Of a DNA stretch of 59,882 nucleotides, positions 53,027 through 59,882 are shown in pieces. Numbering within the stretch: position 1 is the stretch's first letter; each line of letters starts with the position of its first letter. A program made the position numbers and the translations under genes. The notes under the pieces are model-generated. The model did no database searches. It was not told the origin of the DNA and saw nothing but the letters and a program-made list of their open reading frames with translations. The DNA comes from Anaerolineae bacterium (GTDB lineage Bacteria; Chloroflexota; Anaerolineae; Aggregatilineales; Phototrophicaceae), in the NCBI GenBank assembly GCA_022842885.1, contig JALHOR010000022.1, forward strand, positions 1 to 59,882. Reading direction: 5' to 3'.

Positions 53027-53659
53027 CTACTCTGCCTGCGCGTGCAACATGCTCCGAATGCGGTCAGCAATCATATCAATCGCCACGAAGTTAAACCCGC
53101 CTTCGGGGATAATCACATCGGCGTACCGTTTGCTTGGCTCGACAAATTTCAGGTGCATAGGGCGCACAGTTTCCAAGTATTGTTCAATCACGCTATCTGC
53201 CGTTCGTTCGCGCTCGGCAATATCGCGCTTTAGGCGGCGAATGAAGCGAATATCGGCATCGGTATCTACAAAAATTTTAATGTCAAACAACTCGCGCAGT
53301 TCCGGCTCAGAAAAAATTAAGATGCCTTCGACCAGAATAATCGGCTGTGGACCCACATCGGCTCTTTCTGGTTTGCGAACATGCCGGGTGAAATCGTAAA
53401 CGGGGATGAGCGTATGCTGCCATTGTTGTAATTGTTTGATGTTTTCGATGAGGAGGGCGGTATCAAGCGAATCGGGGTGGTCAAAATTGCGGCTGCCGCG
53501 GCTGTCTTCGGGCATATCGCTGAGGTCTTTGTAGTAGGCATCGTGCGGCAAATAGGCGATATGTTTGCTGCCGACGCGCTCTAACAGATGGTTGGAGATG
53601 GTGGTTTTGCCCGACCCTGTGCCGCCCGCAACCCCAATCGTAACCGGCTTTTCGCTCAT
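53027..53659 (-). CDS. udk: uridine kinase
   Basis: This 210-residue P-loop kinase has TIGVAGGTGSGKTTISNHL (Walker A), LPHDAYYKDLSDMP, NFDHPDSLDTALL, VYDFTRHVRKPE, IILVEGILIF, and DTDADIRFIRRLKRDIAERERT (lid). It phosphorylates uridine and cytidine in pyrimidine salvage. It is followed by the valS promoter and preceded by the tRNA terminator, so it seems to be transcribed from a short upstream region of its own. Confidence 0.96.
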   Translation of the reverse strand: MSEKPVTIGVAGGTGSGKTTISNHLLERVGSKHIAYLPHDAYYKDLSDMPEDSRGSRNFDHPDSLDTALLIENIKQLQQWQHTLIPVYDFTRHVRKPERADVGPQPIILVEGILIFSEPELRELFDIKIFVDTDADIRFIRRLKRDIAERERTADSVIEQYLETVRPMHLKFVEPSKRYADVIIPEGGFNFVAIDMIADRIRSMLHAQAE

Positions 53660-53717
53660 GGTTCACCTTGTATTGGAAGATGAGTAGTGTTGATGTTCAT
53701 TTTGCCTGCGTGATGGG

Positions 53718-53745
53718 CAAAAAAATAGCCCGCTAAAAACGGGCT
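53718..53745 (-). terminator. Rho-independent terminator of the tRNA-Thr gene
   Basis: On the minus strand AGCCCG pairs with CGGGCT across a TTTTTAG loop, followed by ATTTTTTTG, 10 nt after the tRNA 3' end. Confidence 0.88.
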
Positions 53746-53754
53746 GTTTTGGAG

Positions 53755-53826
53755 AGCCACCGAAGGGACTTGAACCCGCAACCTGTCGCTTACGAAGCGA
53801 ATGCTCTGCCATTGAGCTACGGTGGC
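53755..53826 (-). tRNA. tRNA-Thr (anticodon CGT)
   Basis: A cloverleaf can be drawn on the minus strand: acceptor GCCACCG/CGGTGGC, D arm GCTC/GAGC, anticodon loop TTCGTAA with CGT at 53792-53794, T loop TTCAAGT, and discriminator T. CCA is not encoded. G1-C72/C2-G71 fits threonine identity. Two mismatches are seen, at the top of the anticodon stem and at 50-64 in the T stem, which is slightly unusual for a functional tRNA. Confidence 0.9.
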
Positions 53827-53837
53827 GTACTGCTCAA

Positions 53838-53866
53838 AGCATAGCAAAAATTTCCGGTTTTTTCAA
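53838..53866 (-). promoter_or_regulatory. sigma-70 promoter of tRNA-Thr, overlapping the RT stop codon
   Basis: TTGAAA and TATGCT on the minus strand are spaced by exactly 17 bp. The -35 box covers the last bases of the reverse transcriptase gene (stop at 53863-53865), and transcription would start about 5 nt before the tRNA. Confidence 0.75.
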
Positions 53867-54825
53867 GACCGAGTCTTGCCTTCAATCATTTGTTCATAGC
53901 CCTTATACCCCGCCAAACGTGCTTCATCTGCTGGATTTTGGCGGTTTTCCATCTCCCATATCAATTTTTTCATGGCAGGTGGCAAGCTAACTGTGCCATG
54001 TTTATTGAGGATAACGCCCGTAATTTCTGGCTCATCCTTGCGTTGATACACACGCCAACCTTTTTGCGGGTGCAGCGCATAGCCATTTTCGCGCAAAATA
54101 GCTCGCACACTGCGCTCAAAATCCGCTGGAACATGCGGATACCCTTGCCAGCTAAAGACCATATCATCGCAGTAACGGGTGTATCTACCGCCAGATTGTT
54201 TCACCAAGTTTTCTAGGCGCGTATCCATGTGCATGTTGACCAAATTGCTCAACGCCGGACTCGTGGGCGCACCTTGTGGCAAACTGCCTTGATACGTCGT
54301 GAGAATCGTCAGCAAACGGGCAGAATTTTCTGATTCTAGAAACTGATTTTTCCACCAATTTTCTACGCGCCAACGGGTGGTTGAAGGAAAAAAATCTTCA
54401 ATATCTGCCGTGATAATCAAATCAGCACCAGCGTGCGCCCACACATGGTCAGCAATGGATTTTTTGCGCCGGAAACCCACCGCTGCTGGATGCACTGCCT
54501 CACTTTGCAAATAGCGTTTGAGAATGGCGTATTGAATTTTCTTGAGTTTTGCATCTGGTTCTGCCAATTGGCGGGCTGACCCATCTTTTTTCGGCTTGGT
54601 AAAATGCCGATAGTGAAAATGTGGATGCAAGCGATTATGACGTAACAAATCACTTGTTACCCGATACATGGCGTTGTAATCAATCGCACCATAAAAGATA
54701 GACCACAATGCTTGTGTGAGAATATCTTGCGGAAGTGCCTGCATGAAGGGGTCGGGGCGGTGTCGCCACCGCTGCCCGGTCAGTTTATCCCACACATGCA
54801 GCCAAGCATCAATAATGGGATTCAT
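53863..54825 (-). CDS. retron-type reverse transcriptase
   Basis: This 320-residue protein covers the RT finger-palm motifs in order: FTKPKKDGSARQLAEPDAKLKKIQYAIL (motifs 1-2, 75-102), VGFRRKKSIADHVWAH (116-131), motif A ITADIEDFFPS with Asp141, LPQGAPTSPALSNL (182-195), the catalytic box Y218-C-D-D221 in YTRYCDDMVFS, and NGYALHPQKGWRV. EITGVILNKHGTVSLP (267-282) follows, matching the VTG region of retron RTs. There is no maturase or endonuclease domain, which argues against a group II intron. It is encoded 5 nt after a slipin gene, with a structured leader upstream. Cys in YCDD, where Ala is usual, is notable. Confidence 0.92.
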   Translation of the reverse strand: MNPIIDAWLHVWDKLTGQRWRHRPDPFMQALPQDILTQALWSIFYGAIDYNAMYRVTSDLLRHNRLHPHFHYRHFTKPKKDGSARQLAEPDAKLKKIQYAILKRYLQSEAVHPAAVGFRRKKSIADHVWAHAGADLIITADIEDFFPSTTRWRVENWWKNQFLESENSARLLTILTTYQGSLPQGAPTSPALSNLVNMHMDTRLENLVKQSGGRYTRYCDDMVFSWQGYPHVPADFERSVRAILRENGYALHPQKGWRVYQRKDEPEITGVILNKHGTVSLPPAMKKLIWEMENRQNPADEARLAGYKGYEQMIEGKTRS

Positions 54826-54830
54826 GCGCT

Positions 54831-55607
54831 TTACTCGCTATTTTCAGATTTGCCATTGCCGGCACCACTGCCGCCAAAATTATCCACCACCCGCCGCACC
54901 AACAAATCAGCTATATTCGGCAGCATGATGACATTGCCATGTTTGCCCGCCAATTGCACCAAGGCATCAATCTCTTGCAAACGCAGCACACCCGGATTTT
55001 CCGTCAGGATTTTGGCAGTGTTGGCACGGGCGCGGGCAGCCGCTACTTCATGCCGCGCTTTAATCAAGTCGGCACGTCCGGCGCGATCCGCTTCGACTTC
55101 TTGTAAGAAAATGTTGCGAACTTGCCCCGGCAGCACAATATCGCGGATACCGACGCGCTTCAGTTCAACGCCATATTCGTAGGTTTGCGTCCCCACAACA
55201 GCTTTGATTTCATCACTGAGTTCGTTGCGAGCGTCCAATAATTTTTCGACATCGCGCCCGGCAACGGCGTTTCGCAGTGCCAGTTGCAAATCCTGATACA
55301 GTTGGTCGGTATAACTGGTGGTATTGTTAATCGCCAAAACGGGGTCAATCACCAGATAACGCGCAATCAAACTCACGCGCACACCGATTCGGTCAGAAGT
55401 TAAGATTTCTTGCCCGCTAATCACTTCGCTCATGATGCGCGTGCTGACGCGAATGATGGTGATATTGTCATTGCGGTTGAAGCGATATTTGCCGGGTTTC
55501 AGCAGTTTATCGAATTTGCCATCTTTATACAGCAAGCCCTGTTCATATTCAAAGACAATCGTTTCTTTTTGCAAGCCAAACAGAATGGGTTTAAATCCGT
55601 CAGTCAT
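54831..55607 (-). CDS. slipin/stomatin-like SPFH protein linked to the reverse transcriptase
   Basis: The 258-residue protein has an SPFH domain over about 15-195: TIVFEYEQGLLYKDGKFDKLLKPGKYRFN, ISGQEILTSDRIGVRVSLIARYLVIDP, LRNAVAGRDVEKLLDARNELSDEI, YGVELKRVGIRDIVLPGQVRNIFLQEVEADRAGRADLIKARHEVAAARARANTA. A tail follows (RLQEIDALVQLAGKHGNVIMLPNIADLL) that matches slipins. The usual N-terminal membrane hairpin is missing, so it may be soluble or bind membranes conditionally. An AAAGGG site precedes the ATG. Its position between a structured RNA and an RT is where retron effector genes are found, so a defence or membrane-sensing role is inferred from context only. Confidence 0.88.
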   Translation of the reverse strand: MTDGFKPILFGLQKETIVFEYEQGLLYKDGKFDKLLKPGKYRFNRNDNITIIRVSTRIMSEVISGQEILTSDRIGVRVSLIARYLVIDPVLAINNTTSYTDQLYQDLQLALRNAVAGRDVEKLLDARNELSDEIKAVVGTQTYEYGVELKRVGIRDIVLPGQVRNIFLQEVEADRAGRADLIKARHEVAAARARANTAKILTENPGVLRLQEIDALVQLAGKHGNVIMLPNIADLLVRRVVDNFGGSGAGNGKSENSE

Positions 55608-55685
55608 ACGCTGCCCTTTCGATTATGATGCAACCCAATATCACTATGAAGATGAAAATGCGAGGAGGTGAAATCGTCTAAAATG

Positions 55686-55978
55686 CCGGTTTTTGTTTTC
55701 CCAAAACCGGGACTAACAGAGTGCCATACGCTACTCTGGGGGAGTGCAGGTTGACGCCGGACGCTATTTACCACGTAGCGATAAATATTGTCCGGCGGGT
55801 ATCCCCTGCCCTGCAAACCCGTTTCGGGTATTTCCACTCAGCACAGGCGAACCTGTGCTTGTGGGGGCGTTTGCCAGTCCCGGTTTGGAACATACCTATC
55901 CCCATCGCCCGCGATGGGGATAGGTGTGAAACCAATACGCGGAACATAAGAACCAACTGGATTATGCCGCTTGTCTAT
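55686..55978 (-). ncRNA. structured leader RNA, candidate msr-msd-like RNA of the RT-slipin locus
   Basis: No protein is supported here. Minus-strand structures in order are: a perfect 14-bp hairpin with CGGG loop (55894-55925); strand a1 (55876-55890); AGCACAGG-TTCG-CCTGTGCT (55840-55859); ACCCG-AAA-CGGGT (55817-55829); and TGCAGG/CCTGCA (55810-55815, 55745-55750), which encloses an 8-bp CGCCGGAC/GTCCGGCG stem with an inner 6-bp TATTTA/TAAATA stem. CAGAGT/ACTCTG (55717-55738) follows, then strand a2 (55699-55714), which is complementary to a1. a2 can instead form CCGGTTTT/AAAACCGG (55686-55710). The closed a1/a2 domain with internal hairpins resembles retron ncRNAs, but I could not identify a branching G with certainty. 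It could also be a regulatory leader. Confidence 0.7.
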
Positions 55979-55984
55979 ACTTTT

Positions 55985-56013
55985 ATAATAACACGAATGT
56001 TCTAAAAAGGCAA
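55985..56013 (-). promoter_or_regulatory. putative promoter of the ncRNA-slipin-RT transcript
   Basis: TTGCCT (56008-56013) and TATTAT (55985-55990) on the minus strand are spaced by 17 bp, placing the transcript start just before the structured RNA. Confidence 0.6.
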
Positions 56014-56070
56014 TCAAAAACGTCTGAAAAAATTCTGAACAAAAAGCCCAACGCCTTATATCCAGCAACA

Positions 56071-57969
56071 TTAGCGCGGTATTGGCAACTCTATTTCTTG
56101 GATGAATACATTATCGGCATCGTCAGCAGTGATGAGGCGTTCTCCGGTTTGCGGGTCATAAAATCCGACTACTAATTGATATTTCCCTGCCGGAACATCG
56201 CGTAAATTGAGGGCGTAAACATCTCGATATAGTGTGTCTGTTTGCCACTTATCGGTTGTGACGCGCCCTTGCTGTGGCAAGGCATCGGCTTGTGACCATA
56301 GGGGGCTGTTGGTCACAGGATTGATGTTGCCGATAAGATGCACAAAAATTTTGAGCGATGATTTTGTGGGTTGCAGTGGACGCCAGTAGAGCCATACCGT
56401 GAGTTCGTCGGTGGGTTCTGGCGGCAAAAATACCTGTGCCGCAGCGAGTTCGATGCTTTCATCGTAAATTGCCAAAGGTTGCCCGCTTATTTCGTCTGGG
56501 GATATTGCCCAAGACATGTATTGGCGCACAGGCAAACCATCGGTGATTGTAAACCGTGTGCGTTGCATATGCGTATCTGCCCACGCTTCTACGACACCAT
56601 GATTCGCCCATGAAGTGAACGTTGTTGCCACTATCCAAAGAGTGGCATATTGGGTGTGGCGTTCTTCCAAAATTTGGGTGATTTCAGCAATAGGTTGGTC
56701 AAAATTGCCGGGCAGCGCAATATCCAAGGCGGGAATATCAAAATAATCGTAGTAATAACCAAATGCGGCATCTACGGCGGTTTGAATCACTAAATCATCG
56801 GGCGATACATTGTGGCTTAAATACGCTGCCAACGCTTTCCAACCCGGTGATTTACGATATGCCGTATCATGATAATAATTGTTCAAGCTGAACAGCGAGA
56901 TACCTATCGCGCCTAAAACACCGATAACCGCACTCAATTTGCCAAGCCGATGCTGCCATAACCGGACGATACCCCCGCAAAAAATAAGCGTATAGGCTGG
57001 CACAGACAGCAGCACATAGCGCGGATTAAAAATGCCTAAGCGCACCGAGACAATGGCTAATAAAATCGGTGGCACAGTTGCCAGCATGAGCAAAAATATC
57101 GCTTTTGATTTGTTGTGACGAACTATCTGCCAGACGCAAAAAGCCAAAACCGCCACCAGCCCCAAACCAATCACGGCATTAACATCGCTGGACTTGCTGA
57201 GGGTTTCGCCAAACATTAACGCAGGCAAAAAACGGGTGATAAGTTGCCCAAAATCTACTCTATCGCCTGTTCCAGCATAACTGCCGCTGCCAACCAAGCT
57301 GCCTTGGAATAGCAAAAATGTGAATATCACCGCCAGCGAAATCAGGGCATTTAAGAGCGACCAGCGCAGCACAAACCGTTTGTCTCGCCAATGCATGAAC
57401 AGAACAAATAACCCAACCGTGCCAATCGAGAGCAGTTCAAAATAAAAGGTGAAGCTCGTTAAAATAGCACTTAGGGCATACAAAAACCAATCTATAGAAC
57501 GGCGTTTGCCCGTAATAACGCGCCATGCCAAGCCCAATGTAACGGCACTCATGCCTGCCCACAGCGCATAATTGCGAAAATCCTGCGCGTGCCAAATTTG
57601 GAAAGGGTGTAGCGCCCATAATAATGCCGCCAATATGCCCGCTGTCCGCCCAAAGAGGCGTGTTCCCAAGGCATACAATGCTGGAATGCCAAGCAGATTT
57701 GCCAAAGCGGGTAACAAGCGCAGCGTCAATTCATGGTCAATGCCAACCAAAACACCCCATGCGCGAAACAGGATATAAGTCAGCGGTGGGTGGGGTTCGA
57801 TGGTGGCAATCGTCCTGAGGGAGTCTGCGATAGGTAATCCCGACCAATTGACGGCGCTAAATGCCTCGTCGCCGCGTAATGGCACAGCATCCAATTGATA
57901 GAGACGCAGAGCAAAACCCACCATCGTCAATAGGATGACAATGGTGAGGGCAAGTGTTTTGTTCATCAT
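56071..57969 (-). CDS. GT39-like (ArnT/PMT superfamily) membrane glycosyltransferase
   Basis: This 632-residue protein has about 12 transmembrane helices in the first 420 residues and a beta-rich extracytoplasmic C-terminal domain. The first loop carries the catalytic-type motif in LYQLDAVPLRGDEAFSAVNWSG, followed by EPHPPLTYILFRAW and LGTRLFGRTAGILAALLWALHPFQIWHAQDFRNYALWA, typical of dolichyl/polyprenyl-phosphate-sugar-dependent GT-C enzymes. It would glycosylate a protein or lipid outside the membrane. The C-terminal part (DELTVWLYWRPLQPTKSSLKIFVHLI, YALNLRDVPAGKYQLVVGFYDPQTGERL) is a common beta-sandwich in these Chloroflexota proteins. Confidence 0.87.
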   Translation of the reverse strand: MMNKTLALTIVILLTMVGFALRLYQLDAVPLRGDEAFSAVNWSGLPIADSLRTIATIEPHPPLTYILFRAWGVLVGIDHELTLRLLPALANLLGIPALYALGTRLFGRTAGILAALLWALHPFQIWHAQDFRNYALWAGMSAVTLGLAWRVITGKRRSIDWFLYALSAILTSFTFYFELLSIGTVGLFVLFMHWRDKRFVLRWSLLNALISLAVIFTFLLFQGSLVGSGSYAGTGDRVDFGQLITRFLPALMFGETLSKSSDVNAVIGLGLVAVLAFCVWQIVRHNKSKAIFLLMLATVPPILLAIVSVRLGIFNPRYVLLSVPAYTLIFCGGIVRLWQHRLGKLSAVIGVLGAIGISLFSLNNYYHDTAYRKSPGWKALAAYLSHNVSPDDLVIQTAVDAAFGYYYDYFDIPALDIALPGNFDQPIAEITQILEERHTQYATLWIVATTFTSWANHGVVEAWADTHMQRTRFTITDGLPVRQYMSWAISPDEISGQPLAIYDESIELAAAQVFLPPEPTDELTVWLYWRPLQPTKSSLKIFVHLIGNINPVTNSPLWSQADALPQQGRVTTDKWQTDTLYRDVYALNLRDVPAGKYQLVVGFYDPQTGERLITADDADNVFIQEIELPIPR

Positions 57970-57989
57970 AATTTCTGAAAAAATAAGTC

Positions 57990-58769
57990 CTAAGCGGATG
58001 TTGGTGTAGAGGGTGCTTTATATCCCTTGAGGGTTTGCGCTTCAAATTGTTCAATTTGCGCTTCAGTAAGCGGCAGAGCAACTTTTTTAGCTTTTGCTTC
58101 GCGGTTCATGTCCCGCAGATATTCTTTAAGATTTGGCGATTGTTTCTCGCCTGCATAGAGAATCGGTATTTCCGTTTTCTCGATTTGAACAGTGGCTTTT
58201 GGGTCTACGAACAAAATTAACGGCTGCACAGGTACATCGGGCGCGATTGCGGCTAATATTTTTTGAATGCGGGTCGCATCGCGTTGGGCGTCCCAAGTGG
58301 GATTGCCGACACCATCCAGACGCATACTACTAAAAAAACGGCTGATGACGCTGGCATTGGTGCGCCAGCGGTCGCCATTGACAGCATAAGAGCCGTTATG
58401 CCAGCGCGTTGTAATCGTAAACACCCCTTGCGGGCAAATCAAAACATGCCGGGCTGGAATGTGAAAATAATGATAAATAATGCTTTTATTGCTGAGACCT
58501 TTTAAACCCTCAGCGATGGCATCTTCTGGGTAGGGACGCCGCGCCCATAAATTGGTCATGCGAACAGAAATTAAGGTTAGGATAAACGCAACGGGCAAAA
58601 TTAATGTCTGCGCCACCAGCAGCAAGGGGTCATCTACTGCTTGCCCGGTAAACAAACTTAAATTGACAAAGACAAAACCGCCAATGAGCGCCAAAAAGGT
58701 GACTAAGAACAAGTTGGTGGCAATTTGGCGATTGCGCTTTGCCAAGCGGTCATTACGTACAACTTTCAT
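57990..58769 (-). CDS. membrane-anchored NERD (nuclease-related) domain protein
   Basis: The 259-residue protein has two transmembrane helices (about 18-38 and 46-67) and a cytosolic NERD-like domain (about 80-205): EGLKGLSNKSIIYHYFHIPARHVLICPQGVFTITTRWHNGSYAVNGDRWR, NPTWDAQRDATRIQKIL and VQPLILFVDPKATVQI. NERD is related to Holliday-junction-resolvase-like nucleases, but nuclease activity is unproven for most members and the Glu/Asp set here is not complete enough for me to be sure. Its gene lies 20 nt upstream of the GT39-like gene on the same strand. Confidence 0.78.
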   Translation of the reverse strand: MKVVRNDRLAKRNRQIATNLFLVTFLALIGGFVFVNLSLFTGQAVDDPLLLVAQTLILPVAFILTLISVRMTNLWARRPYPEDAIAEGLKGLSNKSIIYHYFHIPARHVLICPQGVFTITTRWHNGSYAVNGDRWRTNASVISRFFSSMRLDGVGNPTWDAQRDATRIQKILAAIAPDVPVQPLILFVDPKATVQIEKTEIPILYAGEKQSPNLKEYLRDMNREAKAKKVALPLTEAQIEQFEAQTLKGYKAPSTPTSA

Positions 58770-58799
58770 AATGTATGCTGTCCATCTATTGGGATAAAT

Positions 58800-58826
58800 C
58801 GCCCTCTCATCATGCCAGAGAGGGCG
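58800..58826 (-). terminator. putative terminator of the partial secreted-protein gene
   Basis: CGCCCTCTC pairs with GAGAGGGCG (9 bp, 9-nt loop), followed on the minus strand by ATTTATCCC, 20 nt past the stop of the gene at 58847. The T tract is weak. Confidence 0.5.
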
Positions 58827-58846
58827 CAGATAAAGTTAAACATGAT

Positions 58847-59882
58847 TTAGCTTAGGCAGCTACCATTGCGTCCCAAGACAAAATTGACAAAGTTTACATT
58901 ATCGCTCTCATTACGTTCCGCCACGCTCAAACCGGGGTCAATCGTCACACTGATTTGATGAATTTCGTTAGAAAAACTACGCGGCAACTGGAAGGGGCGC
59001 GATGTTTCGATGGTGCCACCACCGCGCAACGATTCCATGGTAAATTCTTGCGAGAACATCAACCCGCCGGTGCGTACATGAATAATTTGTACTAAAACGG
59101 TGGTGGGAGGTGTGGCTTCTAAGCCTTCGTTATTAATGACGTATTCCAGCCGATTAGCAACATTGCAACCCGTATCGGCAAGCAAGAAACGGGGCAAACG
59201 GATAAATTTCAAATTGGCATCTATCGTGCCTTCTTGCCCAGAACGCGGGGTGAAATACGAGAGTGAGCCAGCGTGCGTGACTTCGGCACAAATCAAATCA
59301 CCAAAGCGCATTGTGGGCAAAATCGTCCAATCTTTCGGTATGCCATACGCGATACCCAACACAGCACTTTCTAAATGTTCGGCATTGGGGCGCACGCAAT
59401 GGGTAACAGGTACGCGCAAGCGTTCATTATCCGTCGCATTCGCCCGGAAATTCCCTCCACCGAAAATGTCAAAAATGTAGCCGCTGCGTTCAAAACCGCC
59501 TATTCCTTCGGCAGCATTGGCAAGATTGCGAATAGTGCCGGGGGTTGCCTGCAACACATCTGCACGACACAATAACGTAAAGGCACTGTTGGCTGATACG
59601 GATAAATCTTCGCCATCAAAAAAGACGGTGCTGCAAAATGGGTACGGTATCATGGCGCTGAAATCAGTGCCACTGGAACCCGGAATCTGGCGACCAATAG
59701 GCGCCGATTCTCTGGTAAATCCTGCTGTGTTTACCACAGAGGGACTCGCCTCGGCAGTGATACGGGCAATCCCATTCATGTTAATGTTGACCGGGGCAGT
59801 GCCATCGGCAGGTCCCAAAATGGCGGCTTGGTCAAGATTATCACTGTTGAAGCTACCGCCCGGTGTCCATGCCCAATAGGTC
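58847..59882 (-). CDS. secreted/surface protein with C-terminal CARDB-like domain (5' partial)
   Basis: The frame is open to the right window edge; reading from there gives TYWAWTPGGSFNSDNLDQAA, so the N-terminus is outside the window and the TTG at 59818 is not the true start. About 345 residues are visible, mostly beta-strand, with paired cysteines (FCSTVFF, LLCRADVL, HCVRP, LICAEV, GCNVANR, SCLS). The last ~115 residues look like a CARDB/Ig-like domain (RLEYVINNEGLEATPPTTVLVQIIH, FSNEIHQISVTIDPGLSVAERNESDN). It is probably an exported or surface protein of unknown role. Confidence 0.8.
   Translation of the reverse strand, partial: TYWAWTPGGSFNSDNLDQAAILGPADGTAPVNINMNGIARITAEASPSVVNTAGFTRESAPIGRQIPGSSGTDFSAMIPYPFCSTVFFDGEDLSVSANSAFTLLCRADVLQATPGTIRNLANAAEGIGGFERSGYIFDIFGGGNFRANATDNERLRVPVTHCVRPNAEHLESAVLGIAYGIPKDWTILPTMRFGDLICAEVTHAGSLSYFTPRSGQEGTIDANLKFIRLPRFLLADTGCNVANRLEYVINNEGLEATPPTTVLVQIIHVRTGGLMFSQEFTMESLRGGGTIETSRPFQLPRSFSNEIHQISVTIDPGLSVAERNESDNVNFVNFVLGRNGSCLS

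Noticed and set aside
53863..54825. Group II intron maturase or diversity-generating retroelement RT
   Set aside because: There is no maturase X or endonuclease domain, no intron domain V near the 3' end, and no template/variable repeat pair or Avd-like gene in the flanks.
55604..56005. Short ORFs on both strands between the slipin and GT39 genes
   Set aside because: They run through perfect hairpins, have no ribosome-binding sites and give low-complexity translations, so the interval is better explained as structured RNA.
1..59882. CRISPR array
   Set aside because: No set of regularly spaced direct repeats was seen, and no cas-like genes are present.

Overview
The window looks like a chromosomal segment of a member of the Chloroflexota, most likely Anaerolineae-like. 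This is inferred from gene content and style, not from a marker-gene phylogeny. The base composition is close to balanced. Many exported proteins carry long Thr/Pro 'TPTPT' linkers and LysM modules. Ribosomal proteins S6 and S18 have low-complexity tails. FhaA/FhaB-like FHA proteins lie near a SEDS-PBP pair. The valS gene is controlled by a T-box. Most of the window is ordinary housekeeping sequence, with one clear accessory island near the right end.

Layout. 1-950: a DUF559 nuclease-like cassette bounded by inverted palindromic repeats and read in frame into a formylglycine-generating-enzyme (SUMF1) fragment. 1066-2103: a secreted protein with three internal repeats. 2211-8073: a surface-polysaccharide cluster (GT2, GT4, YfhO-like protein, O-antigen-ligase-like protein). 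8170-9381: an MFS transporter. 9479-10862: the rpsF-ssb-rpsR operon. 11008-13748: an anchored parvulin and two FHA proteins. 13740-15809: a prolyl oligopeptidase. 15948-16820: MTA phosphorylase. 16877-19641: a SEDS protein and a PBP that has lost its catalytic motifs. 19646-26232: a flippase-like protein, a C39-like peptidase with TPRs, MurJ, an MBL hydrolase, a thioredoxin-like protein and an alkaline-phosphatase-superfamily enzyme. 26259-28190: a serine-hydrolase/pseudo-L,D-transpeptidase fusion. 28285-32991: SPFH proteins, including an NfeD-flotillin pair. 33157-35946: ffh-rpsP-khpA and rimM. 36025-38285: a YdjI-like SPFH stress locus. 38414-40240: a LysM glycosidase-like protein. 40310-44915: two histidine kinases, a sirtuin and a receiver-CpaE ATPase. 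45005-46822: mutL. 46963-49455: two tandem LysM paralogues. 50031-53023: valS with its T-box. 53027-53659: udk. 53755-53826: tRNA-Thr(CGT). 53863-55978: reverse transcriptase, slipin and a structured leader RNA. 56071-59882: GT39, a NERD protein and a truncated secreted protein.

The most unusual locus is 53863-56013. A retron-type reverse transcriptase is separated by 5 nt from an upstream SPFH/slipin gene. Upstream of both, a promoter drives about 290 nt of non-coding sequence packed with perfect hairpins and a long-range inverted repeat, the arrangement expected of a retron msr-msd RNA with an effector gene between the RNA and the RT. It lies beside a tRNA gene. I propose it as a candidate retron with a membrane-scaffold (SPFH) partner.

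Other points of interest are an intact-looking SEDS polymerase paired with a PBP lacking all three active-site motifs, a palindromic repeat family that has entered two reading frames (the S16 C-terminus and the DUF559/SUMF1 ORF), oppositely charged extensions on the interacting proteins S6 and S18, and four different SPFH proteins within 28 kb.
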